Of a stretch of DNA of 64,000 nucleotides, positions 25,481 to 34,799 are shown in pieces. This DNA comes from Devosia sp. FKR38 (lineage in GTDB: Bacteria; Pseudomonadota; Alphaproteobacteria; Rhizobiales; Devosiaceae). Both the position numbers and the translations under genes were made by a program. Each line of letters starts with the position of its first letter. The first letter of the stretch is position 1. The stretch lies in contig NZ_STGC01000005.1 in assembly GCF_005222805.1 (NCBI RefSeq), positions 782,456 to 846,455 of the forward strand, in the 5' to 3' direction. The notes under the pieces are model-generated. The model made no database searches. It saw nothing but the letters and a program-made list of their open reading frames with translations, and had not been told where the DNA came from.

Positions 25481-25496
25481 CGATCCCCGGGGATCG
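25481..25496. promoter_or_regulatory. Perfect 16-bp palindrome in the gntR leader
   Basis: CGATCCCCGGGGATCG lies 23 bp downstream of the -10 and 46 bp before the GTG start. It could be a second operator or a leader hairpin. Confidence 0.45.
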
Positions 25497-25541
25497 ATGA
25501 TATGCAGGTCACCATGATCGTTTGTTACAAGAGGGAAATGA

Positions 25542-26330
25542 GTGACTGAGCTGTCCAACAGTTTCTTTTCCGCCGGTCCAGTCGTCTTGCCCCAGGGCGG
25601 CCCGCTCTACTTGCAACTAAAACGCTGGATCGAGGACGCCATCCACCGCGGCGATATTGGCGCCGGTGATGCGCTCCCCTCCGAACGCGATCTGGCCGCC
25701 AAGGTCGATGTCTCTCGCGTCACCGTGCGCAAGGCCGTGCTGCAGCTGGTGCAGGATGGCATTCTGGTGCAGCGCCATGGCTCGGGCACTTTCGTTGCCC
25801 CCCAGACTCAGCGCGTCGAACAGTCCCTGTCCCAGCTGACCTCTTTTACAGAAGACATGGCCCGCCGCGGCATGGCTGTGCGCGCCGAATGGCTCGATCG
25901 CGGCATCTATCTGCCCTCGCCGGAGGAAACCGTGATCCTGGGCCTGTCGGCTGGCGACCATGTGGCGCGTATCTCGCGCCTGCGCCTCACCGGCGACATG
26001 CCGCTGGCCATCGAGCGTGCGTCGCTGTCGGCCCAGGTTCTGCCCGATCCCCTTGCTATCGAGGATTCGCTCTATCGCCACCTCGACAAATCCGGCAATC
26101 GCCCGACCCGCGCCATCCAGCGCATTAGGGCGGCCAATCTCGATGCGGCCGACGCGCAACTGCTGCAGGTGGCGGTCGGCTCGGCCGGGCTCAATATCGA
26201 GCGCACCTCCTATCTCGCGTCTGGGCGCGTGATCGAATTCACCCGCTCCATCTATCGGGGCGACACCTATGACTTCGTCGCCGAGCTTCGGCTGGGCGAC
26301 TCCCCAACGACCGGAAGTAGCAAGACGTGA
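25542..26330 (+). CDS. GntR family regulator (HutC/NagR-like, UTRA domain)
   Basis: A 262-residue regulator starting at GTG 25542 after a GAGGGA ribosome binding site. A nearby ATG at 25538 leads only to a three-codon frame. The winged helix spans ~28-80 (LPSERDLAAKVDVSRVTVRKAV) and a UTRA effector domain ~95-255 (IERASLSAQVLP, FTRSIYRGDTYDF). The domain layout and the neighbouring murQ, NagB-II and nagA genes point to an amino-sugar phosphate-responsive repressor such as NagR. It likely binds the TGGTATT sites on both sides of the divergent region. GTGA couples it to the next gene. Confidence 0.85.
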   Translation: MTELSNSFFSAGPVVLPQGGPLYLQLKRWIEDAIHRGDIGAGDALPSERDLAAKVDVSRVTVRKAVLQLVQDGILVQRHGSGTFVAPQTQRVEQSLSQLTSFTEDMARRGMAVRAEWLDRGIYLPSPEETVILGLSAGDHVARISRLRLTGDMPLAIERASLSAQVLPDPLAIEDSLYRHLDKSGNRPTRAIQRIRAANLDAADAQLLQVAVGSAGLNIERTSYLASGRVIEFTRSIYRGDTYDFVAELRLGDSPTTGSSKT

Positions 26331-27355
26331 CCGACCAGACCCATATGCGCCGCGAAATCAACCAGATCCCCGGCGTCATCGCCACTTTTCTGGATAAGAG
26401 CGGCCCGGTGCTCGACGCCGCCGGTGCTGCCCTGCGGGAGCGCGATCCGCTGGTGGTCGCCACCGTCGCCCGCGGCTCGTCAGATCACGCCTGCGCCTAT
26501 CTTAAATATGCCACCGAGCTGACACTGGGCCTGCCCGTGGCCTCCATCGGTCCCTCGATTGCCTCCATCTATGGCAAGGACGTCAAGCTGGCCCGTGGCG
26601 CGGCCATCGCCGTGTCGCAGTCCGGCAAGTCGCCCGATATCGTCGGCATGGCCCAGTCGGCCCGCCGCTCGGGTGCCCTCTCGATCGCCATCACCAACAC
26701 CGCCGGCTCGCCGCTGGCCGAGGCCTCGGACTTCACCATCGATCTGCATGCCGGCACCGAGCAGAGCGTTGCCGCCACCAAGACCTTTGTCGCCTCCGTC
26801 GTGGCGGGCCTCGCGCTCATCGCCCGCTGGAGCGGCGACAAGGCCCTTCTGGCCGCCGTCAATGATCTGCCCGAGGCGCTCGAGCGCGCCGTGCATTGCG
26901 ACTGGTCCGAGATGATCGGCGCTCTCGACGGCCACAATGCGCTTTATGTCCTCGGTCGTGGCCCCGGCTTTGCCATCGCCAACGAAGCCGCGCTCAAGTT
27001 CAAGGAAACCTGCAATATCCAGGCCGAGTCCTACAGCGCCGCCGAAGTGATGCACGGCCCGGTGGCCATCGTGACCCGCGGCTATCCCGTGCTGGGCCTT
27101 GCTGCCCGCGACGCTGCCGAGGCTTCGGTGGCCGATATGACGCACAAGCTGGCCGGGCAGGGGGCGCTGAGCTTCCTCACCAGCAGCCTGCCGGGCGCCG
27201 CCCGCGCGCTGCCCTTCGCCGCCACCGGCCATTCGATCACCGATCCGCTGGCTCTGATCGTCTCCTTCTATGGCCTCGTCGAAGCGCTCTCGCGCCATCG
27301 CGGCTTCAATCCCGATCTGCCGCCGGCCCTCAAGAAGGTCACCGAAACGGTATGA
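26327..27355 (+). CDS. SIS-domain glucosamine-6-phosphate deaminase (NagB-II-like)
   Basis: A 342-residue protein with two SIS domains (~40-170 and ~195-330) and no glutaminase domain. Key segments are ARGSSDHACAYLKY, SQSGKSPDI, GTEQSVAATKTF, LGRGPGFAIANEAALKFKETCNIQAESYSAAEVMHGP and a C-terminal [20 protein letters not shown]. This is the pattern of NagB-II/AgaS-like deaminases related to the GlmS isomerase half. It would convert glucosamine-6-phosphate to fructose-6-phosphate and ammonia after NagA acts. GTG start; ATGA overlap with nagA. Confidence 0.85.
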   Translation: MTDQTHMRREINQIPGVIATFLDKSGPVLDAAGAALRERDPLVVATVARGSSDHACAYLKYATELTLGLPVASIGPSIASIYGKDVKLARGAAIAVSQSGKSPDIVGMAQSARRSGALSIAITNTAGSPLAEASDFTIDLHAGTEQSVAATKTFVASVVAGLALIARWSGDKALLAAVNDLPEALERAVHCDWSEMIGALDGHNALYVLGRGPGFAIANEAALKFKETCNIQAESYSAAEVMHGPVAIVTRGYPVLGLAARDAAEASVADMTHKLAGQGALSFLTSSLPGAARALPFAATGHSITDPLALIVSFYGLVEALSRHRGFNPDLPPALKKVTETV

Positions 27356-28512
27356 GCGATCTGCAGGCCATCAGCGGGGCGCGCATTTTCGACGGCCAGG
27401 CCTGGCACGACGATGCGGCCCTCCTCACCGAGTTCGGCCATGTCTCGGGCATTGTCCATGCCGCAGGCGTGCCGGCCCATGCCACGCGCATCGCGCTCGA
27501 TGGTGGCCTGCTGGTCCCCGGCTTTGTTGACCTCCAGGTCAATGGCGGCGGCGGTGTGCTGTTCAACAATGATCCGACCCTTTCGGGGCTGCGCAGCATC
27601 TGCGCGGCCCATGCCCAGTTCGGCACCACCGCGCTGCTGCCCACGCTGATCACCGACACCGTGCCGGTCAATATTGCTGCCATCGCGGCCGGCAAGGCCG
27701 CCGCCGAGGCCGCCGTACCCGGCTTTATTGGCCTCCATCTCGAAGGGCCGCACCTGTCCCAGGCGCGCAAGGGCACTCATCACCCCGCGCTCATCCGCCC
27801 TATGGAGGCCGACGATTGTGCCCGGCTAATCGCGGCGCGCGCCGATTTGCCCAATCTGCTGGTTACCGTCGCCGCCGAAACCGTTGATCCCGCCATGATC
27901 GCCGCCCTGCGCGCCGCTGGCATCGTGGTCAGCATCGGCCATTCCGACGCCAGCTTTGATGTCACCACAACCGCCTTTGAGGCCGGCGCCACCATGGCGA
28001 CGCATCTGTTCAATGCCATGAGCCAATTGGGCAATCGCGAGCCTGGCGTCGTCGGCGCTGTGCTGGCCGCCCCCGATGTCTATGCCGGCCTGATTGCCGA
28101 TGGCATTCATGTCCATCCCGCCGTGATCCGCATGGCTCTGCGCGCCAAGGCGGGCGCGGGGCGCATTTTCCTGGTCACCGATGCCATGTCCCAGACCGGA
28201 ACCGACCTCACCAGCTTCACCCTCAATGGCCGCACCATCACCCGTGCCGATGGCGCCCTGCGCCTGGCCGACGGCACGCTGGCCGGCGCAGATCTCGACA
28301 TGATCAACGCCGTCGAGTTCATGCACAGCACCATTGGGCTCGCGCTCGATGAGGCCCTGCGCATGGCAGCGCTCTATCCGGCCCAGGCGATGGGCGTTGC
28401 CGATCTGCACGGCCATCTGCAGCCCGGCGCACTGGCCAGCTTCGTCCACCTCGATTCCAGGCGCCGCGTCAGCGCCACCTGGATCAGCGGCCGTCAGGTC
28501 TTCAGCGCCTAG
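27352..28512 (+). CDS. nagA: N-acetylglucosamine-6-phosphate deacetylase
   Basis: A 386-residue amidohydrolase whose product feeds the NagB-II-like deaminase. The true start is the ATG at 27352 overlapping the upstream stop. Metal and catalytic residues are visible: Glu131 (HLEGPHLS), His197 (IGHSD), His218 (THLFNAMS) and Asp277 ([10 protein letters not shown]). The first HxH of the family is replaced by QVNGGGG, as in one-metal NagA enzymes. It lies in the GlcNAc/MurNAc recycling operon. No dedicated sugar transporter is nearby, so the supply is probably cell-wall turnover. It ends in CTAG, shared with the convergent SDR stop. Confidence 0.92.
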   Translation: MSDLQAISGARIFDGQAWHDDAALLTEFGHVSGIVHAAGVPAHATRIALDGGLLVPGFVDLQVNGGGGVLFNNDPTLSGLRSICAAHAQFGTTALLPTLITDTVPVNIAAIAAGKAAAEAAVPGFIGLHLEGPHLSQARKGTHHPALIRPMEADDCARLIAARADLPNLLVTVAAETVDPAMIAALRAAGIVVSIGHSDASFDVTTTAFEAGATMATHLFNAMSQLGNREPGVVGAVLAAPDVYAGLIADGIHVHPAVIRMALRAKAGAGRIFLVTDAMSQTGTDLTSFTLNGRTITRADGALRLADGTLAGADLDMINAVEFMHSTIGLALDEALRMAALYPAQAMGVADLHGHLQPGALASFVHLDSRRRVSATWISGRQVFSA

Positions 28513-29246
28513 CCACGCCCGATGTAGGGCATATTCGTCGCCATCACGGTCATGAATTGGACATTCGCGCTCAGCGGCAGCTCGGCCATATAGACGAGAG
28601 CGTCCACCACATGGCGCACGTCAAAGGTCGGCTCTGGCACCACGCTGCCATTGGCCTGCAGCGAGCCGCTGTTCATCTGGCTGGTCATGTCGGTTGCGGC
28701 ATTGCCGATATCGATCTGTCCGCAGGCAATGCCATAGGGGCGGCCATCGAGCGAGATCGCCTTGGTCAGCCCGGTGATGGCATGCTTGGAGGTGGTGTAG
28801 GACGCCGCCTGCGGCCGCGGCACATGCGCCGAGATCGAGCCATTGTTGATGATGCGTCCACCCTGGGGGCTCTGGTCACGCATGATGCGGAAGGCCTCGC
28901 GCGCCACATAGAAGGCGCCGTTGAGATTGGTGTCGATCATTTCGCGCCACACATCGACCGCCAGATCCCCCACCGACGCCGCCGGCGCAAAGCGGCCGGC
29001 ATTGTTGAACACCACATCCACCCGGCCAAAGCGCGCCATCACGCTTTCAAAGAACGCCGCGACCGATTCAGGCTGCGTCACGTCGCAGGCGGCGCCGTAG
29101 CCGCCGGTCTTAGCGGTCACCGCATCGAGCGCATCCTGCCGCCGTCCGCAAATGGCCACCTGATAGCCCGCTGCCGCCAGGCCCAGGGCGGCCGCCTTAC
29201 CAATGCCCGAACCGCCGCCTGTCACCACTGCAACCTTGGTATGCAT
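28509..29246 (-). CDS. SDR family oxidoreductase
   Basis: A 245-residue short-chain dehydrogenase. The ATG at 29246 and a GTG one codon upstream are both served by [14 protein letters not shown] (9-16), NNAG and the catalytic YTTSK motif are present, so it should be an active NAD(P)H-dependent enzyme. The substrate is unknown. It is convergent to nagA with a 4-bp stop overlap and divergent from the porin gene, so it is a single-gene unit. A role in sugar metabolism is possible but not shown by sequence. Confidence 0.85.
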   Translation of the reverse strand: MHTKVAVVTGGGSGIGKAAALGLAAAGYQVAICGRRQDALDAVTAKTGGYGAACDVTQPESVAAFFESVMARFGRVDVVFNNAGRFAPAASVGDLAVDVWREMIDTNLNGAFYVAREAFRIMRDQSPQGGRIINNGSISAHVPRPQAASYTTSKHAITGLTKAISLDGRPYGIACGQIDIGNAATDMTSQMNSGSLQANGSVVPEPTFDVRHVVDALVYMAELPLSANVQFMTVMATNMPYIGRG

Positions 29247-29249
29247 CAC

Positions 29250-29694
29250 TTTTCACTCCTCTATCGGGTTCAGTTGCATCACGCCGGCCGCCACAGTTCC
29301 ATCCCAAAATCTGCACAATCCCCCGTGCCTCGGAAGCGAGGCGTCCGCGCAGCCGGGGCGGGCGACGCGATGGACTCTGTCGCTGAACTGGTCCCAAAAA
29401 GCCCGGAAATCGGGGAAATTTAACGGCTTGTTCAGTCGGGTTAACAAGAGGTTTCAATCTGTGTGCTGAATCTGCAACATACGCATGGCAACCATATTGC
29501 GGCCCCGACAAAACGGCTTTTGCGCGATTGCGTCCTTTTCTCCCATGCGTAGAGTGGGTCTTGCGAATCCATGCATGGGATCGTTTGTCGGTCGCAACGC
29601 GACGGCAACACACTGCACCACGAATAGTGTGGTCGCGTTACGACAAACCGCCGCTCTGCCGGCACCAAGAATGACTGACTTTGGAGGTCAACTA
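29250..29694. other. 445-bp intergenic region with structured porin leader
   Basis: It lies between the divergent SDR and porin genes. The half nearest the porin holds inverted repeats CCCATGC/GCATGGG (29542-29548 with 29573-29579) and CACACT/AGTGTG (29609-29614 with 29626-29631), then GGAGG before the ATG. This suggests a long structured 5' leader. No promoter stands out and no gene is recognised. Confidence 0.5.
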
Positions 29695-31068
29695 ATGAAA
29701 CTCAAGAGCCTTATCCTCGGTTCTGTTGCTGCTGCCGGTCTCTCGACTTCGGGCTTCGCTGCCGATCTCGGCGTCCTCACCTCGATGGACCTCTGCAACG
29801 ACCTGGGCCTGTCCGGCCTGACCATCTCGTCTGCCGACAACTGCCTGCAGATCTCGGGTTCCGTTTCCTATGAAATGAACTTCGGCAACTTCAACGGCAA
29901 GACCGTCATCTCCAGCCTGCCCCTGGGCAATGCTGGCGTTGTTGTCATCAAGGACATCGACGCTCCCGACACAGTCGCCGGCGGCACCAACGAGTGGAAC
30001 TCGAAGGTTGAGTCCTGGCTGAAGTTCGTTGGCACCGCTTCGAGCGACTTCGGTCCTGCTCGCGCTGTGATCAAGCTGAAGAACGAAAACAAGTCGGTCT
30101 TCGTGAATGGCATCCTGGGCGCTGCTGGCGACCAGAAGAACAACCTGTTCTTCATGGACGAAGCCTACGTGCAGGTTGGCGATGCGACCGTTCTTTCCGC
30201 TGGTAAGAAGGGCTCGATCTTCAACAAGGGCGACGACGAGCCCTTCAACTTCACTGGCCTGTTCGCCGCTTCCAAGGAAGACAAGGGCGTCATCGGTTCG
30301 GATGAATACTACAAGGCCTTCACCGCAACCGGCGGCCATGTGATCCAGCTCGAGTCCGATTTCGGCAACGGCATCGGTGGCAAGATCGGTCTGGAAAAGA
30401 TCGACGCAGCCGGCACCCTGGTTGGCGTTCTGCAGTACTCGGGTGACACCGTCACCGCGCACATCAGCGCCGCTGCTGGTGGCATCCTCGACGGTATCGC
30501 TACCGCCGCTGACACCTATGCGATCCATGCCGGCTTCACCGGCACGTTCGACGCCTTCAAGATCCGCGGCGCTCTGGCTGCCGGTGGTTCGACCCTCGCT
30601 GGCGACCAGACCAGCTACCTGAACGGCCTCGTGTCGGCTCAGGGCACCTTCGACATGTTCACGATCGCAGCTTCGGCTGAAGTCCTGAGCAGCACCACTG
30701 CTGCTGGCGTCCGCTCGACCGGTTACGGTTTCGGCGGCTCCATCGGCGCCAAGGTGTCGGAAGGCGTGTCTGTCAACCTCGGCGGCCGTTACTTCGGTCA
30801 GGACGTTTCGGGTTCGGGCGCTGGCTACCAGGTCGCAGCTCAGCTCGTTGCTGCTCTCTCCGAGACCATCACGGTCACCGGCGAAGTTGGCGTGTACGGC
30901 AAGACCGAACGCACCATCGCAGTCGTGGCTCCCGCTCTGTCCGACGTCTACGGCAGCGCAACCCTGGCTTGGGCTCCTGGCGGTGGTTTCACCTCGTCGG
31001 TTGGCGCCACTGTCCAGCAGAACGGTGCCTACAAGGTCACCTTCAAGGCTGCCAAGGCCTTCCAGTAA
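29695..31068 (+). CDS. Outer-membrane porin (Rhizobiales Porin_2-like)
   Basis: A 457-residue protein. The frame is open far upstream but the start is the ATG at 29695 with a GGAGG site. Residues 1-22 are a signal peptide (GLSTSGFA-A). Near the mature N-terminus a Cys pair frames CNDLG...SADNCLQISGSVSYE, as in Rhizobiales porins. The rest alternates short beta-strands rich in Gly, Ala and aromatics and ends in Phe-Gln instead of a terminal Phe. GCT, GGT and TCC codons are markedly enriched compared with neighbours, the mark of very high expression. It forms a beta-barrel for small solutes. A strong terminator follows. Confidence 0.78.
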   Translation: MKLKSLILGSVAAAGLSTSGFAADLGVLTSMDLCNDLGLSGLTISSADNCLQISGSVSYEMNFGNFNGKTVISSLPLGNAGVVVIKDIDAPDTVAGGTNEWNSKVESWLKFVGTASSDFGPARAVIKLKNENKSVFVNGILGAAGDQKNNLFFMDEAYVQVGDATVLSAGKKGSIFNKGDDEPFNFTGLFAASKEDKGVIGSDEYYKAFTATGGHVIQLESDFGNGIGGKIGLEKIDAAGTLVGVLQYSGDTVTAHISAAAGGILDGIATAADTYAIHAGFTGTFDAFKIRGALAAGGSTLAGDQTSYLNGLVSAQGTFDMFTIAASAEVLSSTTAAGVRSTGYGFGGSIGAKVSEGVSVNLGGRYFGQDVSGSGAGYQVAAQLVAALSETITVTGEVGVYGKTERTIAVVAPALSDVYGSATLAWAPGGGFTSSVGATVQQNGAYKVTFKAAKAFQ

Positions 31069-31374
31069 TCCTCGGATTACGACCCACTACGGAAAGGCCC
31101 GGCTCTCGCCGGGCCTTTCTGCTTTTACGGCTGGTCTTCCGGCCCGCTGTCTCCAGCGCTGCGCTCCATAGCGCCTGATCACGCCCAAAGCCGCAGCCAA
31201 TCGGGCGCTCGGCGCGACACTGATTCTTGCGGCAACACCCCACCTATGGCCCTGCGCGCGGATCGCTCTCCAAAATGCGTTTGAGAACAGGCCGTTAGCG
31301 CGGCAAATTCCGTTCCATCGCCGCATGAAATGCTCTAGCTTTGCCGCAGTTGCGGACTTCTCACTGGATATTCA
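31069..31374. other. 306-bp intergenic region, terminator plus no recognised gene
   Basis: The first 60 bp hold the porin terminator. The remainder must contain the promoter of the large OmpA-type gene. I see no RNA gene or repeat. Confidence 0.5.
31092..31126 (+). terminator. Intrinsic terminator of the porin gene
   Basis: GAAAGGCCCGGC, loop TCTC, GCCGGGCCTTTC: a perfect 12-bp stem followed by a T-rich stretch (TGCTTTT). Confidence 0.9.
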
Positions 31375-34300
31375 ATGATCAGGGACCTTCTGAAGTGGGT
31401 CGTGCCTGGGCTGGCCACAGTCCTTGGTGGCACCACCATTTGTCTGGCCATGACCTCGTCCCGGATCGCCGACGATATCGCGTCCCAGTCCCGCGCGGTG
31501 CTGGATCGCGCCGGTGTCGATTGGGCCGAATTGTCCGTCGACATGCGCGACCTGTCCCTAGCCGGCACCACCACCGATCAGGCCCGCGTCGATTCCGCTG
31601 TCGCGCAGCTCTCCAGCCTGGCCGGTGTGCGCAGCGTCGCTACTGCGGTGACGCTGGCGCCGGTCCTGTCGCCCTATCATTTCGAAGCCAAGATCGTTGA
31701 TGGCACCATCGCCGTGTCCGGCGGCGTGCCGGATGTGACCACGCGGGACCAATTGTTGGCCCATGCCGGTGTGGGGCAGGGCGATCTCGTCCTTAGTTCC
31801 GGCCAGCCCGACCGCCAGGCCTGGATGGCCGGCGCCGAATTTGCCATCGATCGCCTGCAGTATTTCGATCAGGGCCGCATCGAGGTCTCAGACCTCACCG
31901 TCAATATCGCCGGCCGCGCCAAATCCGTGCGCGACTATCGTGACCTGTTGATCGTCATGCGCGCCGGCGCCCCCGCCGGCACGGCGCTTGGCCAGGTCGA
32001 TATCGAACCCGCCCTAGTTTCGCCCTATGAATGGAAGGCCGTTTCGGACGGCAAGACCATTGAAATCTCCGGCTATGTGCCCGACGATCAGCAGGCCGAA
32101 CGCCTGCGCACCGCCGCTGCATCGGGTCTCAGCGTCTCCACCGGCCTCGCCCTCGGCTCCGGCGCGCCGGAGGGATTTGAATCGCTATCTCAGACGCTTA
32201 TCGAGCAGCTTTCACGTCTTGAATATGGTTCTGCCAGCATTGTGGATGGCACCAGCACCCTGACCGGCGCCCCGCCCAGCGAGGCTGTGGCCCAGGCCGT
32301 GGTCGAAGCAGTCACGCCCGCCGGCTCCATCGTCACCCTCGAGCCGCCGCGCATCGCCGACTATTGGGTCTCCGCCACGCGCCAGCCCGGCGGCACCATT
32401 GTTTTTGACGGCTACGCCCCCGATGAGGCGACCCGCACCGCGCTGTCCACGCATGCTGGCGCTGATGTCAGCTTCCTCAAGCTTGGTCGCGGCGCCCCCG
32501 AGCGCTATCAGTCCGCTGTTGATTTCGGCCTCTCCGTGCTCGATCGCATGAGCGAGGGCCGCTTTGCGCTCAATGGCGACGTCATCACCCTGTCCGGCAC
32601 GGCCAATACCGGCGCGGACTATCAGGCGCTTCTCGCCACCGTGGCCGAACAGGCGCCGCAGGGGTTGACCCTGACGGCGGGCGACATCCTGCCGCCGCGC
32701 GCCGCGAAGTATCAGTTCGCCGCCATCAAGCAGCCCTCGGGCGCCATCGCCCTGACCGGTCTTGTGCCCAATCCGCAGGCTCAGGCCACTTTGACCCAGG
32801 CTGCCGGGGCCGGCGCCAGTGCCACGACCACCTATGCCTCGGGCGAGCCGGCCAATTTCATGGCCACGGTGCAGACCGGGTTGGGCCTGCTGCAATGGCT
32901 CAGTCAGGGCCAGATCAGCTTTGATGGCTCGGGCTGGCTCTTCACGGGCACGCCCAAATCGGCCATTGACAAGGCCGCCGCCGAAGCCGATTTCGCCGCC
33001 CGCAAGCTGGCCGCGTCTGGCTGGTCTATGGCGCTGGCCGAGCCCGAGCCGGTGCTGGCCGTCGCCTCGCCCTATCTTTGGTCGGCGGCGCGCACGGCGG
33101 CCGGCATCAGCCTCACCGGCACAGTGCCCAGCCCCGCCATGCGCCAGGCGCTGCTGCGTCAGGCCGGTGCCGGCGCCAGCGATGGCCTCGCCGTCGCCAC
33201 CGGCGAACCCGAAAATTTCGACGCCACCGCCCGCGCTGCTCTGACCGCGCTTCTCGCGCTCGACACCGGCAAGGCCGAATTCGACGGCACCACATGGTCG
33301 CTCAGCGGCAATGCCGCCTCCACCGAGGCGCGCGATGCCATGCTCGCGGCGCTCTCCAGGACCACCGACACCGCCGCCTGGACCATTGCCATTGAAGCGC
33401 CGGCGGCCCTGCCGGTCGCGCCCTATGTCTGGTCGGCCACCAAATCGTCCGATGGCGTCGTGACCCTGGCTGGTCTCGTGCCCGCCGATACGCTCAAGCG
33501 CTTCATCAGCGTGCGCGCCGGGGCAGGGGCCATCGACCAGACCGTGGTCGATCCCAAGGCGCCCGCCGGCTTTGCTGACGATGTCGTCGCAGGGCTCGAT
33601 GCGCTCGCGCCGCTCAGCGAAGGCAAGGCCGCCTTTGATGGCACCCGTTGGTCCATCGAAGGCACGCTGCCCGCCGGCATCGAAGACGCCGCCGTCACCG
33701 CGCTGCTCGCCACCGCCCGCACGCCGGCCGCCGATTGGCAAGTGACTTTGGCCCATGCCGCCGCCGAAGCCGTGGCGCCCGAGCCCGCTGCAATCGAACC
33801 GGCCGCCGAAACACCAGCCGCCGTGGCGGAAACACCCGCAACCCCGCCGACGGAGCCGACGCCGCCTGCGGTCGACCCCGCCTATGCCTTCTCGGCCAGC
33901 CGTTCCGCCGATGGCGCCGTCATCCTCAGCGGTCAGCTGCCCGATGACGCCGCCCTTAAGCAATTGTCTGCGCTGTCCCAGGGCGATGCCGCCGCAGTCA
34001 GCCTCGCTGAAGGCGCGCCCGAGGGCTTCCTCGCCAGCGCAGAAATCGGCCTCAAGGCGCTGCAGCGCCTCAGCGCCGGCCAGCTCGACTTTGCCAACGG
34101 CGCCTGGCGCCTCAGCGGCACGGCGCCCGATCCGGTGACCAATGAGGCCATTGCGAGCGCCATCGCCGCCGATGCCACAGCCAGCTGGACGCTCGATATC
34201 GCCGTTCCGCCGCCCGCGGAAGAGCCCGCCGTTGCGGCCACCGAACCCGTGCCCGAAACGCCGGCATCGCCAGATCTGGCGGCCTGCGTCGGCATTCTGG

Positions 34301-34650
34301 CCGATTTCTCGGGCCGCAATGCCATCCTGTTCCAGTCCGGTGCGGCGCTGATCTCTGCCGAATCCGGCCTGGCGCTTGATGAACTGGCGCTCGATCTCAA
34401 GGGCTGCCCGCGCGCCCAGATCCATGTCGAAGGCCATACCGATGCCGATGGCGATCCGCAGCAAAACCTGGCGCTATCGGTCGCCCGCGCCGAGGCCGTG
34501 GTCGCCGCCCTGATCGAGCGCGGTGTTGATCCTGGCCTGCTCTACGCCGTCGGCTATGGCGCATCGCGCCCCATCGCCGACAATGACACGGCCGCCGGCA
34601 AACGCCTCAACCGCCGCATTGTGGTCACGGTGAGCAATGCCGCCCCGTGA
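31375..34650 (+). CDS. Large OmpA-family protein with seven tandem BON-like repeats
   Basis: A 1091-residue protein. An N-terminal membrane anchor (~8-26) is followed by one BON-like half module (to ~98). Then come seven repeats starting near residues 99, 216, 328, 443, 565, 683 and 835, each ~112-122 residues. Each repeat follows Y.W.A....G.I.L.G.VP in its first half and L..L..L..G...FDG..W.L.G in its second. A Pro/Ala/Glu-rich linker splits repeats six and seven, and another precedes a C-terminal OmpA peptidoglycan-binding domain (~970-1088, with VEGHTDADGD and NRRIVV). It would anchor at the inner membrane and reach across the periplasm to the cell wall. It heads an apparent operon with a 37-residue membrane peptide and an HhH protein. 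Confidence 0.82.
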   Translation: MIRDLLKWVVPGLATVLGGTTICLAMTSSRIADDIASQSRAVLDRAGVDWAELSVDMRDLSLAGTTTDQARVDSAVAQLSSLAGVRSVATAVTLAPVLSPYHFEAKIVDGTIAVSGGVPDVTTRDQLLAHAGVGQGDLVLSSGQPDRQAWMAGAEFAIDRLQYFDQGRIEVSDLTVNIAGRAKSVRDYRDLLIVMRAGAPAGTALGQVDIEPALVSPYEWKAVSDGKTIEISGYVPDDQQAERLRTAAASGLSVSTGLALGSGAPEGFESLSQTLIEQLSRLEYGSASIVDGTSTLTGAPPSEAVAQAVVEAVTPAGSIVTLEPPRIADYWVSATRQPGGTIVFDGYAPDEATRTALSTHAGADVSFLKLGRGAPERYQSAVDFGLSVLDRMSEGRFALNGDVITLSGTANTGADYQALLATVAEQAPQGLTLTAGDILPPRAAKYQFAAIKQPSGAIALTGLVPNPQAQATLTQAAGAGASATTTYASGEPANFMATVQTGLGLLQWLSQGQISFDGSGWLFTGTPKSAIDKAAAEADFAARKLAASGWSMALAEPEPVLAVASPYLWSAARTAAGISLTGTVPSPAMRQALLRQAGAGASDGLAVATGEPENFDATARAALTALLALDTGKAEFDGTTWSLSGNAASTEARDAMLAALSRTTDTAAWTIAIEAPAALPVAPYVWSATKSSDGVVTLAGLVPADTLKRFISVRAGAGAIDQTVVDPKAPAGFADDVVAGLDALAPLSEGKAAFDGTRWSIEGTLPAGIEDAAVTALLATARTPAADWQVTLAHAAAEAVAPEPAAIEPAAETPAAVAETPATPPTEPTPPAVDPAYAFSASRSADGAVILSGQLPDDAALKQLSALSQGDAAAVSLAEGAPEGFLASAEIGLKALQRLSAGQLDFANGAWRLSGTAPDPVTNEAIASAIAADATASWTLDIAVPPPAEEPAVAATEPVPETPASPDLAACVGILADFSGRNAILFQSGAALISAESGLALDELALDLKGCPRAQIHVEGHTDADGDPQQNLALSVARAEAVVAALIERGVDPGLLYAVGYGASRPIADNDTAAGKRLNRRIVVTVSNAAP

Positions 34651-34677
34651 CCCCCATTTGCCGCTAGGACGCCGACC

Positions 34678-34791
34678 ATGAGCTGGGCCGGCGTCGTGTT
34701 CCTCCTGGGCTACTACTGGCCCTATCTGGCGGTCGCGCTCCTCATCGGGGCCGTGGTCGGCTGGCGGAGCTTCAGCCCGCCCGGGCGCTGA
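34678..34791 (+). CDS. Small membrane protein (37 aa)
   Basis: ATG 34678 to TGA 34791 with AGGA ten bases before the start. The peptide is one hydrophobic helix (VVFLLGYYWPYLAVALLIG) with a short basic tail. It lies 27 bp after the OmpA-type gene and 8 bp before the HhH gene, so it fits an operon of envelope proteins. I do not recognise a named family. Confidence 0.55.
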   Translation: MSWAGVVFLLGYYWPYLAVALLIGAVVGWRSFSPPGR

Positions 34792-34799
34792 ATCATGCC

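Noticed and set aside
32212..34464. A 750-codon minus-strand frame opposite the OmpA-type gene.
   Set aside because: It mirrors the repetitive GC-rich repeats of the plus-strand gene, has no start signal and no motif.
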